This document shows positions 26,770 through 35,820 of a stretch of 64,000 bases of DNA, one piece after another. Position 1 is the stretch's first letter; every line of letters starts with the position of its first letter. Both the position numbers and the translations under genes were made by a program. This DNA is from Ktedonobacteria bacterium brp13 (GTDB taxonomy: Bacteria > Chloroflexota > Ktedonobacteria > Ktedonobacterales > Ktedonobacteraceae): the NCBI GenBank assembly GCA_015099395.1, contig AP024096.1:1116001-1180000 (forward strand), read 5' to 3'. The notes below the pieces were generated by a model. The model did not search any database. It was not told the DNA's origin and saw only the letters and a list, made by a program, of their open reading frames with translations.

Positions 26770-28701
26770 CTATTCGTTGACCATGATAGAGGCTTGTATG
26801 CGTTCACGGATGGTTGGGAGTATGTCACCTATCAGTGTATAGCGATCGAGTGGCATGATATAGGTTCCCTGTATATAGGGTACGACAGCCTCGAACATCT
26901 CCAGGGCAATCTCTATACCGACCCGTCCGCTATCCTCACCTGCTGCGTGCAGGCGCTGGCGAATATGTTCAGGGATGACGATGCCTGGCACCTCATTATG
27001 GAACTTTTCGGCTTGCTGATACGAGTGCAATGGCTGGAGTCCCACCAGGATCGGTGTATGGAGTGGGCCAAAGCGCTCTTTGTAGAGATCAAAGTAGTGA
27101 AAGAAGGTCTCGGGGTCGTAGACTGGTTGCGTCATAATATACTGAGCCCCGGCCTCCAGTTTGCGGTGCAAGCGTTCGATATCTAGATCGATATCGGTCG
27201 CCGTTGGTGTTGCCGCGCAGCCGATAAAGAACGAGCTTGCCGCAGCAAGTTTGTCACCCCGACCATCCATGCCTTGATTCAGGTTGTTGAGGATAGCAAT
27301 CAGGCCGATACTATCGACATCCCAGATACCAGTGGCATGTGGAAAATCGCCATGCGAGGGCGGATCTCCTGTGACCGCCAGAATATTATGGATATTGAGG
27401 GCATGTGCGCCGATAATATCGCTCTGCACGGCCATGAGATTGCGGTCACGTGGTGTAAAGTGGACAATGGTCTCCAGTCCGGTGCCCTGCTGAATAAGCT
27501 GAGCGGCTGCGATATTATTCATGCGTATACGTGCCATAGCGTTGTCGGTAATATTGATCAGGTCGACACCAATGTCACGCAGGTAGGCTGCATTCTGTAC
27601 AAAACGTGTGTACTTGACGCTACGTGGAGGACGCATCTCAACACTCACGACAAAGCGGCCATCGTGTAGTAGCTGTGCCAGCTTGCTATTGGGCTGCTCT
27701 GGCGTTGTCTCGTCTTTCTCGTATTCATTGAGCTGGATTAATTGTAATACTTGTGACTGACTGTTTAGAACATCTGCGTTTTCTGCGTGTAGTTCGGGTG
27801 TGCACTCATCGATAGCTTTGCGCATGGCAGCGATATGTTGAGGGGTTGTGCCGCAGCAGCCACCGATCAGGCAGACATTTGCGTCCACGAAGCGACGGGT
27901 ATAGTCTGCGAAGTAGTCAGGAGTCGAGACATAGATAAAACGGTTACCGACGCGTCGTGGAAGGCCCGCGTTCGGCTCGGCTGCGACGCGAATAGTGACA
28001 TCAGTATCCTCTTGCATGGTCTGAATGATGTCGAGGGTGCTGGAGGGTCCAAGCGCGCAGTTGACGCCGACGATATCCGCGCCCAGATCATGCATAACAC
28101 GTGCGACCGTGCGTGGATCTTCACCACTAGCCACACTCGCTTCTTCACTAAAGGTCATCATCGCAACGATTGGTAGCGTTGTAACATCGCGTACAGCGCC
28201 AATCGCCTCGCGCATCTCTGCGAGGTCAGAGATCGTTTCGATCATAAACAGATCGACACCAGCTTGCAGCAAGGCCTCTGTCTGCTCGCGGAAGGCAGCA
28301 CGAGCTTGCTCTGGCAATACATCACCGAGGGGCGCAAGGTTAACGCCTAATGGACCAATGTTGCCAGCAATAAAGATAGGTCGCTCACTAAGATCGCGTG
28401 CATCGCGTGCAATCCTGGCTCCTGCGCGATTGATCTCCTGTACACGGTCACCAAGGCTATGCTCAAGTAAGCGATAGCGATTGGCTCCGAAGGTATTGGT
28501 CTCGATAATCTCCGCGCCAGCCTGTATATATTCTAAGTGGATTGTTTTAATAAGCTCTGGATCGGATGTATTGAGTTCTTCAAAGCAGCGATCGTAAGCT
28601 ATGCCGCGACTGTAGAGTTGTGTGCCCATGGCTCCGTCACATAAGATGGGGCCATGCTGTATGCGTTCTCGAAATGGATCTTGCGTTGTCGTAGTTGACA
28701 T
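26770..28701 (-). CDS. yitJ: Bifunctional homocysteine S-methyltransferase / methylenetetrahydrofolate reductase
   Basis: 643 residues. The N-terminal homocysteine-methyltransferase barrel (about 10-300) has DGAMGTQLY, ETNTFGANRYRL and the zinc ligands C215 (GVNCALGP), C282 and C283 (GGCCGTTP). The C-terminal part (about 345-640) is a MetF-type reductase, with VSVEMRPPRSVKYTRF, ILAVTGDPP and QPVYDPETFF. Together they make methyl-THF and methionine. The fusion is known from Bacillus YitJ. The ATG at 28701 is chosen; a GTG at 28728 in frame is possible (AGGAAG before it). Confidence 0.92.
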   Translation of the reverse strand: MSTTTTQDPFRERIQHGPILCDGAMGTQLYSRGIAYDRCFEELNTSDPELIKTIHLEYIQAGAEIIETNTFGANRYRLLEHSLGDRVQEINRAGARIARDARDLSERPIFIAGNIGPLGVNLAPLGDVLPEQARAAFREQTEALLQAGVDLFMIETISDLAEMREAIGAVRDVTTLPIVAMMTFSEEASVASGEDPRTVARVMHDLGADIVGVNCALGPSSTLDIIQTMQEDTDVTIRVAAEPNAGLPRRVGNRFIYVSTPDYFADYTRRFVDANVCLIGGCCGTTPQHIAAMRKAIDECTPELHAENADVLNSQSQVLQLIQLNEYEKDETTPEQPNSKLAQLLHDGRFVVSVEMRPPRSVKYTRFVQNAAYLRDIGVDLINITDNAMARIRMNNIAAAQLIQQGTGLETIVHFTPRDRNLMAVQSDIIGAHALNIHNILAVTGDPPSHGDFPHATGIWDVDSIGLIAILNNLNQGMDGRGDKLAAASSFFIGCAATPTATDIDLDIERLHRKLEAGAQYIMTQPVYDPETFFHYFDLYKERFGPLHTPILVGLQPLHSYQQAEKFHNEVPGIVIPEHIRQRLHAAGEDSGRVGIEIALEMFEAVVPYIQGTYIMPLDRYTLIGDILPTIRERIQASIMVNE

Positions 28702-29301
28702 AGTGCTGTAGAAACTCCCTGGCTGCACTCCATGCTTCCTTGCGGCTTCCCGTTAAAGGGTTCAGGTGAACGTATTTTCTTCTCATTCAAGCTGGGATCT
28801 AGCCGCTTCTATCTCAGGTCGAGTATACCATAATTGAGCGGGGAAGTATACGACAGCAGCTATGCTCATGCTCTATTTATCTAATTTAGCATTGATTGCC
28901 TTCCCTGTCAGATTTTTCACTGCTAGCCGAAAGCCATTGTTTAGGTATGTACACTGCACAAATTCTTTGTTGCAAAACAAAAACAAATGGGGTAGTTCAA
29001 TTATGTTATCGATTATGTTGTAATATATAAAATAAGTACAATACATATTTTGTGTGATATGTGAAGGTGGCGGAAAGAACAGGAGGAATATAGGGATAAA
29101 GTTTTGCTCTATCAGATTGTGTCAAGTATGTACTACAATAGGCATGGTTGTTCTTAAATTGCGCAGTGATTCCATTACCTCTTTTCTTAGTGCATATGTG
29201 ACCTCTTTGCAATGGCCAATAACCACGAAATAAATACGTATACAGCGCTTTGCGTAGTATAATAGAGGGCAAAGATAGCGCCCCGTAGAAAGGTACTTTA
29301 T
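28702..29301. other. 600-nt region between divergent yitJ and the pentapeptide gene
   Basis: AT-rich with no gene. On the minus strand, directly before yitJ, a short structured leader is possible (CCCTTTAACGGG near 28755). It does not show SAM, cobalamin or THF riboswitch cores. A minus-strand TATACT lies near 28825. Confidence 0.4.
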
Positions 29302-29745
29302 ATGGCTAATCAGCAACAATTGGAGCTTATCAAGTCAGGGACGGCTGCATGGAATCAGTGGCGGCAGGAACATCAGGAGGAGAAGATTGATCTGAGTAAC
29401 GTTGATCTACATCAGGCCGACCTGAGTGGCGCTGATCTCAGTAGTGTCAACCTGCGTGGTGCTCACCTGCATCGAGCAAATCTGCGCGAAGCGAATCTCA
29501 GAAAAGCGGATCTGATGGGTGCGGACCTGCATATGGCGGATCTGCGTTCGGCCGATCTTAGCCAGGCGGACCTACATTGGGCCGATATGCGTGCTACACA
29601 ACTGGTGGGTGCACAGATCGCCAGTGCGGATCTGGATGGTGCAGATATGCGTGGTGCATATCTAGCGGAGAAGATTCTCAAAGAGGCTGACCTTAGCGCA
29701 ACCAAGCTTGATGGCACCGAGCATATTGAAGTAACTAAAGAATAG
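29302..29745 (+). CDS. Pentapeptide-repeat protein
   Basis: 147 residues. After a 28-residue helical start, about 20 A(D/N)LXX units follow (VDLHQADLSGADLSSVN, REANLRKADLMGADLHMADL), which fold as a right-handed beta-helix. Such proteins can mimic DNA or act as scaffolds; some (Qnr/MfpA) protect gyrase. There is no central Gly break like that seen in Qnr dimers, so the role is open. AAAGG precedes the ATG. Confidence 0.85.
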   Translation: MANQQQLELIKSGTAAWNQWRQEHQEEKIDLSNVDLHQADLSGADLSSVNLRGAHLHRANLREANLRKADLMGADLHMADLRSADLSQADLHWADMRATQLVGAQIASADLDGADMRGAYLAEKILKEADLSATKLDGTEHIEVTKE

Positions 29746-29758
29746 ATAGAACGTATAG

Positions 29759-29870
29759 AACGAGCAGGCAACCTATGATTACTGCTGATCCAAACACCTG
29801 AGTACGTAGCGTGTAAAGCATGAGCGATGGTGTTCGGATGAGGATTTTAATCACAGGTTGCCTGTTCGTT
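29759..29870. repeat. Long imperfect palindrome downstream of the pentapeptide gene
   Basis: AACGAGCAGGCAACCT (29759-29774) pairs with AGGTTGCCTGTTCGTT (29855-29870) with one mismatch. Inside, ATCCAAACACC pairs with GGTGTTCGGAT. The 112-nt unit folds as one long hairpin. It may be a terminator or a MITE-like relic; there is no obvious target duplication. Confidence 0.55.
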
Positions 29871-29994
29871 ATGTTGTGTAGTTTTTTATGGCTGTGCCTA
29901 CCAGCTTACCAGGTGAACACAGTACTAGATGAGTCAGTAAGATCTATGATGAGAATGGTGAGCTGTAATTTTGGTGATATGTTTGACAGAAAAG

Positions 29995-30042
29995 AACCCG
30001 CCGCAAGCCACTGTGATTTCAATCCAGGCGGATAGGCGGGTT
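29995..30042. other. Hairpin near the left edge of the IS605-type element
   Basis: AACCCGCC pairs with GGCGGGTT around 32 nt. It lies 60 nt before the tnpA remnant, where IS200/IS605 elements carry the subterminal hairpin recognised by TnpA. It could also be a terminator for minus-strand transcription. Confidence 0.4.
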
Positions 30043-30101
30043 TCTCTCTGGCTTTAGCCCTTGTTTGTTGCAGAATTGTTTTTTACGAGTATAACATATC
30101 T

Positions 30102-30263
30102 ATGGACAAGACTGAGAAACGTCCATACGAACGCGATGAACACCACGTTCAGCGGATGGCCTCTCATGTGATCTGGTGTCCACGTCATCGTACACCTCTC
30201 TTCACAAGGAGGTTCAAAGAGCGATGTCAGCACAGCATTGAGCAGAAGGGGGGGGAGAAGATT
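30102..30263 (+). pseudogene. N-terminal remnant of IS200/IS605 tnpA
   Basis: The frame begins MDKTEKRPYERDEHHVQRMA and continues SHVIWCPRHRTPLFTRRFKE, matching the start of Y1 transposases (HLVWCPKYRR type). The HUH motif and catalytic Tyr that should follow are missing: after about 50 residues the sequence runs into the ribosome binding site and start of tnpB. An internal deletion therefore removed most of tnpA, and the element cannot move by itself. Confidence 0.55.
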
Positions 30264-30265
30264 CC

Positions 30266-30576
30266 ATGGCGAAAGCAACGACAACGGCCAAGCAGGCTTT
30301 GCATTACCAACCGAACCAGACGCACTGGTTTGCGGAGCATCAAGCCCTCTTTAACCGCGTGGTTGCTTTTTACTTTCAGGTGATCAATGCCCATGAAAAG
30401 CTCATCACCCTCTCAAATCAGGATGCGCTCACCGCTCTGGAAAAGCTCACCCATACCACGAAAGCCAATCCCGACCCCATCATGCCACTCCATGCGATTG
30501 CTGAAGATATTCCAGCCTTGTTCCGCCGCGCAGCCATCAATGCCGCCCTGGGTTCTGCCCGTTCCTTCTTCTCTCA
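30266..30576 (+). CDS. tnpB: tnpB 5' exon (split by a group II intron)
   Basis: 103 codons plus 2 nt, from the ATG after GGGGGGAG. It encodes the helical N-terminal domain (MAKATTTAKQALHYQPNQTH to ALGSARSFFS). The frame then enters intron sequence at GTGCG (30577). Joined to base 32975, codon 104 becomes CAC and the reading frame continues correctly into the 3' exon, giving a 502-residue TnpB (1509 nt with stop). Unspliced, translation would end at 30640 after intron-derived codons. Confidence 0.85.
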
Positions 30577-31087
30577 GTGCGCCGCATCACGCGGTATGAC
30601 ATCTCCCGCACAGCGGGATAGAACTCGGAGGAGGTTCTAGGGTCATCCAACCTACTTGGAGTGGAAACACAAAGAGGAAAGCAGCATGTTGGAAACGCGG
30701 CGAGCACCTACAGACGGTACGGTGGACGAGGACCGCAAGACCCGCGCTCTATGACCAAAGCTAGACTGCTTGAAGCTCAATCTCGACTAGGTGTAGAGAA
30801 GCGCCCATCGGAAACCGTATGAAACCGATGTCACGATATGCCTCTACAGAGTGAGAGGGTAGAGGCAACTCCGTATCGTGAAAGAAGTCCCGACGGGGGA
30901 ACGTCAAGAGATGAATGGACGGTCTAAGGAGTGCTCGAACGTGTCATATCGACGGAATGTGGGATTGCCTACGGAGGGAGACCTCTATGGCAACGGAGCC
31001 GCCGTAGTAGTCAGCAAACGGAACAAGCCGTTTACAAGGCGAAGGGCGGCAGGTAATTTGATTGAGAAGAACAGAGAGGTACTCGTG

Positions 31088-32857
31088 ATGAGAAATGCCG
31101 AAACTGTCCTGGCAATCATCCAAGAACGAGGCAAACAAGGATTGCCACTGGAAGATATCTATCGACAACTCTACAACCCAACGTTGTATCTACGCGCCTA
31201 CGCAAAGCTGTATCCTAACAGCGGAGCAATGACGCCAGGGTCAACGACTGAAACCGTAGATGGAATGTCCATGCAGAAAATCGCGCAACTGATTGACGAT
31301 CTCCGTCATGAACGATACCGATGGACGCCAGTTCGCCGTGTCTACATCCCAAAGAAGACAGGAAAACTACGTCCGCTTGGACTACCCACCTGGAAAGATA
31401 AGCTCCTCCAAGAGGTCATACGTAGCATCCTTGAAGCGTACTACGAGCCTCAAATGAGCGAGCATTCTCACGGCTTCAGACCCGATCGGGGCTGCCATAC
31501 AGCCCTACGGGAAATCCAGGCGAATTGGACAGGAACACGCTGGTTTATCGAAACAGATATTGCCCAATATTTCGATACCATCAATCATGACATCCTTCTA
31601 GAAACACTAGGAGAAAAGCTCCATGATAATCGTTTCCTTCGCCTGATCCGCCACCTGCTCCAAAGTGGATATTTGGAAGAATGGAAATTCCATTACACCA
31701 TGAGTGGCGCACCGCAGGGAGGGGTGGTAAGCCCAACATTAGCCAATATCTACCTGGACAGATTAGATCGCTATGTCGAAACGATGCTCATCCCAGCATA
31801 TACGCGTGGAAAACGACGAGCAAGGAACCCGATTTACAGACGACTCAAGGACAATGTGGCCTCCAGGAAACGTACAGGGAAAAGAGAGGAATATAAGCAG
31901 ATGCGTAAACAAATGCTAAAACTTCCCTCCGGCGACCCTCATGATCCTGAATACCGACGGTTGTTCTACATTCGTTATGCGGACGACACACTGCTCGGCT
32001 TTGCAGGGCCACTACAGGAAGCGGTGGAAATCAAGCAAAAACTCGGACAATTCCTACGGGAAACCCTCAAGCTAGAAATGTCCGAGGAGAAGACGCTGAT
32101 TACTCATGCAAGTACACAAGCAGCCCGCTTTCTCGGTTACGAAATCGTAAACCAACAGAACGATAGCAAACACGCTCGAAAACAGCGGAACGCGAACGGA
32201 AAGATTGGATTACGCGTCCCAACCGATGTTGTGGAAAAGAAAAGTGCTCAGTACCTACGGAACGGAAGACCAATCCATCGTCCTGAGCGGCTACAGGACA
32301 CAGATTACTCAATCGTGATGCAATATCAGCAAGAATACCGCGGGGTCGTGCAATACTATCTTCTGGCTCAAAACGTCGCACACCTCTATCGACTCCACTG
32401 GATCATGAAAGGGTCGCTTTTGAAAACGTTGGCAAACAAGCACAAGTCAAGTGCTACAGCGATGTCTCGCAAATATCAAACAACGGTTCGAGCACCCAAT
32501 GGAACAGACCTAAAATGCCTACGAGTCGTAGTAGAGCGCGAAGGAAAGAAGCCACTTATTGCCCAATTTGGGGGTATTCAACTCATCCCACAGCCAAAAG
32601 CAACCATTCTCGATCAACTCCCAAAACCAATAAACACAAGGACAGAAATCCTGCAAAGAATGTTGGCAAATACCTGTGAACTCTGCATGTCAACAAAAGA
32701 TATTGAAGTCCATCATATCCGAAAACTTGCAGACCTCAAAGGTAAAGGAGGAAGAGAACGACCAGAATGGGTCAAACTGATGGCCGCACGACAACGAAAA
32801 ACGCTGGTAGTCTGTCGCACCTGTCATGTAAAGATACATGCGGGGCAACCTCTATGA
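31088..32857 (+). CDS. ltrA: Group II intron reverse transcriptase/maturase with HNH endonuclease
   Basis: 589 residues. RT domains 0-7 run from about 1 to 365, with RT0 at LPLEDIYRQLYNPTLYLRAYAKL and the catalytic YADD at 297-300. The maturase (X) domain follows (MKGSLLKTLANKHKSS region), then a C-terminal HNH endonuclease at 530-589 (CELC, EVHHI, CRTCHVKIH). So it can act in splicing, target cleavage and target-primed reverse transcription. The start at 31088 (MRNAETVLAI) has GAGAGG upstream; the frame is open 70 codons further back, but there it overlaps ribozyme domains. Confidence 0.93.
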   Translation: MRNAETVLAIIQERGKQGLPLEDIYRQLYNPTLYLRAYAKLYPNSGAMTPGSTTETVDGMSMQKIAQLIDDLRHERYRWTPVRRVYIPKKTGKLRPLGLPTWKDKLLQEVIRSILEAYYEPQMSEHSHGFRPDRGCHTALREIQANWTGTRWFIETDIAQYFDTINHDILLETLGEKLHDNRFLRLIRHLLQSGYLEEWKFHYTMSGAPQGGVVSPTLANIYLDRLDRYVETMLIPAYTRGKRRARNPIYRRLKDNVASRKRTGKREEYKQMRKQMLKLPSGDPHDPEYRRLFYIRYADDTLLGFAGPLQEAVEIKQKLGQFLRETLKLEMSEEKTLITHASTQAARFLGYEIVNQQNDSKHARKQRNANGKIGLRVPTDVVEKKSAQYLRNGRPIHRPERLQDTDYSIVMQYQQEYRGVVQYYLLAQNVAHLYRLHWIMKGSLLKTLANKHKSSATAMSRKYQTTVRAPNGTDLKCLRVVVEREGKKPLIAQFGGIQLIPQPKATILDQLPKPINTRTEILQRMLANTCELCMSTKDIEVHHIRKLADLKGKGGRERPEWVKLMAARQRKTLVVCRTCHVKIHAGQPL

Positions 32858-32881
32858 AACGATCTGGAATGAATTACTGGA

Positions 32882-32974
32882 GAGCTGACTACAGCGAAAG
32901 TTGTACGGTCAGTTCGGAGGGGGGCCGAAGAAAAAGGACCAGAACCCTGGAACCTCGTCGGCGGCCTACCCAAC
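32882..32974 (+). ncRNA. Group II intron domains V and VI
   Basis: Catalytic core of the ribozyme: domain V (32882-32915) with GAAA tetraloop, and domain VI (32919-32974) with bulged branch-point A at 32968. The upstream domains I-III occupy 30577 to about 31080. Confidence 0.85.
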
Positions 32975-34172
32975 CCTCAACACGTGGCGCACGCATAAAG
33001 AGAAAGCGGAAGCCAAAGGCAAGAAGTTCACTGATCGCCCACCCGTGCCGCCACGTACCTGGAAGAAGCCAGCGCTCTTCTATGCCGGGCAATGGAAAGA
33101 ACGAACCGATGCCAGCATCATGCTGAAGGTCTGGACGGGAACATGTTGGAGCTGGCTGAAAGTACGCACCCTGGGGCGCGAGGTGCCTGCTGATTGCGAG
33201 ATGGGAAGCCCTTCCCTGATCTGCCATGGCAAACAGTGGTGGTTGCATACCCCCCTTGAGAAAACCTTCAAGGGACCGGCAAAGATAGCGGAACAGGTGA
33301 CGACCAACCCCCACACAAAACTGTGTGCCATTGATCTCAATCTTGGCGAAAACATCGCCGTGTGCACCGTTCAAACTGCCGAAGGTACGATCCTTGCCAC
33401 CAGGTTCATTGGAGGTGGCAATGAGATAAACGGCTTTAGGAAGAGGCAGCTTGGGCGTATTGCGCGCAAGCGCAGCAAGACAGGCATTATTGCAGAAGGA
33501 GAGCAGGATAACGCTGCTCTCTGGAAGAAGATCTGTCACCGAGACGAACAGATGGCCCATCTGGTGAGTGCTCGTATTGTCCAGTTTGCGCAGCAACATG
33601 AGGCAAGTATTCTGGTCTTTGAGCATCTGGGCAACCTGAAACCAGAGCAGGGCACATACAGCCGACGCGGGAATAGCAAACGCGCCTTCTGGATGAAGGG
33701 ACGCATTTTTACCTATGCGAAATATAAGGCGTACAATGAGGGCATCCTCACCAGCCGGATTAATCCACGCAACACCAGTCGAGAATGTGCGCGTTGTCAT
33801 GCCCTGGTGGCTCGTTACAGCGAAGGACAACCCGCCGAGGGCTATACCCCAGGCGCGCCTCTGGTGTACTGCTCAGCCTGTGGGATGCGCGGAAATGCCG
33901 ATCGTAATGCGAGCGTCGTCATCGGTCAACGTCTGATCGCACGATACCAGAAACAAGCACAGGAAAAGCCTCCAGCTCCTCTGCATGCAGAGAGGGATGA
34001 GCAATCATCAGGTGTGATCATCTGCCAGGATACCAGACGCGAAGAGGGACCATCTATCTCTCCAGCAAGGCGTGCAGATCGTCAGGGGCATGGCACCGCC
34101 CAAGGGGGAACGCTCTGGATGGAAGAACGTCCCTCATCTATTCCTACCCAACTACGGCTTTTCAACGAGTAG
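32975..34172 (+). CDS. tnpB: tnpB 3' exon, RuvC-like nuclease part
   Basis: Encodes residues 104-502 of the spliced TnpB. RuvC catalytic residues are D224 (CAIDLNLGEN), E320 (LVFEHLGNL) and D413 (GNADRNA). The zinc ribbon is C375/C378 and C403/C406 (ECARCH, YCSACG). All are intact, so the spliced product should be an RNA-guided DNA nuclease ancestor-type TnpB. A frame running from 32901 is an artefact: its first 25 codons are intron domains V/VI. The guide (omega) RNA would be expected to overlap the 3' end and extend past 34172. Confidence 0.88.
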
Positions 34173-34254
34173 TCTCTACGAGACACATACTCAGGATACC
34201 GCGTACAGAGGAGTGGAAGAAGCCGCCGTCCTTTTAAGGCGTGCGGAGTGTCAC

Positions 34255-35709
34255 CTATGTTGTTTGGGTTGATTTACTGCCAAGCGCAAATTCACCAACC
34301 GAAGTTTCTTTCAGATAACTGGAACCTGATAATTTTGTGAAGCGATCAGAATCTCCTGCTCCCAGTGCGCAAGGTGCTAAGTCCATCGCCGTCGCCACCA
34401 GATACATAGTAGAATAGATAACTCCTACATTTTTAAGTATAAGTGCATAGGCTATGCTTTGGTACTTCCATGAAACCCTCTGGAAACGTGCTGCCAGGGT
34501 GATCAATACCTGTGGTTGGTCGTCCCCATCCATTGCTCGAGAAGCATCAAATAACAATCTTTCGGTATCTTTATTTGCCTCTTGAATAAATGCCAGGGCA
34601 TGCTGCAATGGATCATACCAGTAGAAGCCGGACTGGAGACCTTCACAATGGTGAATCGTCAGATAGAACTCCATTTCATAGCTTGCACCACCGCTGGGGA
34701 ATGGCCTTCTGGTAAAGTCACCACTTTCTCCACCATCATAGACCTCTTTGACACGCGCAACGCGATAGAGAAACTCACCGAGTTGCGCAAGAGTAATTGG
34801 GCGCGTGCCGTAGTCGCGTTGCGAAGTGCGAGCCTCCATCACAGTGGTCAAGCCAGGATCGACACTACGTATCCTATCCATATCGGGTCGGAATAAGGGT
34901 ATTGTCACAGGCCATTGCGCTTGCTTGATTGCCGGTTGTGGTGGGATCTGATGCAGAAAACGATAGGTACCGCCAAGCATATTGTTGTGCCTGCCTGTCC
35001 GGCTACGACTATGAAACAGGAGATCGTGAAAATCCCAATGCATCAATGCTTCATCATTCGCTTCATTCAGTCGACCTTCATGCGTTGTGGGCATTGCGAA
35101 GTTGCCCATAACCAGGAGCGCTAACAAACTTGTAACATTATCTGCATCCTCTTCAGGTAGCGTTTGGATAAGCTCAGATGGAGTAATTGCTGTACCAAGT
35201 TGATAAATTACACGTGCTGCAATTTCATGATCAAGTCTTATACGAGCATGAGAGAGCGGTGATTCTACATAGCGATTTCCATCCTCATCTCGCCTTACGT
35301 AGGCGAAACGTGACATTTGATATGCTTGATCTGTCTGAATGTTCGCCCATTGATGTTGAATGTACGCTGAAATTGGGATTAACGTTGCCAGTGGTACAGT
35401 GCTGTCCTCGCTTCCTGCATAAATGTAAAGCATTTGATGTTGTAATAGGCAGGATAAAGAGCGATAGAATGTCGCTAACATGCTTTCTTCATGCGCTTCA
35501 ATAATAGAGGTGTTAATCCAGCGCGCCGAACAGGTTGTTGTCGCCAGCATCATCATCATACGCCGCAGGCTCGGACTGAGGCGAGAGATAGTCACCTGGA
35601 AGAAAGGAAAGAAAGGAGAGACAGCAACTACTCCATTCTCACTTTCACGCATCTCTATATGCTCTTGTAAACGATAAGAAATGTGGGAGGTTTTTGTTGT
35701 TCCGTTCAT
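34255..35709 (-). CDS. SagB-type dehydrogenase of a TOMM cluster
   Basis: 484 residues. The C-terminal ~220 residues form the FMN-dependent nitroreductase fold typical of SagB: MEARTSQRDYGTRPITLAQL, RPFPSGGASYEMEFYLTIH, and SIAYALILKNVGVIYSTMYL with ALGAGDSDRF. It oxidises azolines made by the YcaO partner to thiazoles or oxazoles. The N-terminal ~240 residues hold a helical domain with a winged-helix-like segment (AITPSELIQTLPEEDADNVT), as in longer SagB proteins. GAGAGGAG precedes the ATG. It is last of three genes on the minus strand, about 110 nt after the YcaO gene. The end lies close to the tnpB element. Confidence 0.88.
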   Translation of the reverse strand: MNGTTKTSHISYRLQEHIEMRESENGVVAVSPFFPFFQVTISRLSPSLRRMMMMLATTTCSARWINTSIIEAHEESMLATFYRSLSCLLQHQMLYIYAGSEDSTVPLATLIPISAYIQHQWANIQTDQAYQMSRFAYVRRDEDGNRYVESPLSHARIRLDHEIAARVIYQLGTAITPSELIQTLPEEDADNVTSLLALLVMGNFAMPTTHEGRLNEANDEALMHWDFHDLLFHSRSRTGRHNNMLGGTYRFLHQIPPQPAIKQAQWPVTIPLFRPDMDRIRSVDPGLTTVMEARTSQRDYGTRPITLAQLGEFLYRVARVKEVYDGGESGDFTRRPFPSGGASYEMEFYLTIHHCEGLQSGFYWYDPLQHALAFIQEANKDTERLLFDASRAMDGDDQPQVLITLAARFQRVSWKYQSIAYALILKNVGVIYSTMYLVATAMDLAPCALGAGDSDRFTKLSGSSYLKETSVGEFALGSKSTQTT

Positions 35710-35820
35710 AGTTAACTCCTCTCTGTGAAACCCGACAATATACTTGAGAAAATCTTTCGCTCGCTATCCCTTCACTGACCAGGTGCACTGCAATCTTCGC
35801 ACAGGATCTCTTGGATCTCG

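Larger units (their letters stand above)
30577..32974 (+). mobile_element. Group II intron with maturase ORF inserted in tnpB
   Basis: 2398 nt. The 5' end GTGCGCC fits the group II GUGYG consensus. Domain V is the 34-nt hairpin at 32882-32915 (GAGCTGACTACAGCGAAAGT, then TTGTACGGTCAGTTC, with the conserved AGC start and GAAA loop). Domain VI follows, where GGCCG pairs with CGGCC and a bulged A at 32968 is the branch point, 7 nt from the 3' end ACCCAAC. The maturase ORF lies in domain IV. Exact removal restores the tnpB frame, so both ends are well supported. All parts needed for splicing appear present. Confidence 0.9.

Noticed and set aside
28702..28830. SAM, THF or cobalamin riboswitch before yitJ
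   Set aside because: The leader has short hairpins, and CAGCCAGGGA recalls a B12 box, but the conserved cores of these riboswitches are not there by eye.
29820..30035. 71-codon frame with a hydrophobic stretch
   Set aside because: It starts inside the long palindrome at 29759-29870 and has no ribosome binding site.
32901..32974. Start of the tnpB 3' frame at 32901
   Set aside because: These codons are intron domains V/VI, not exon.
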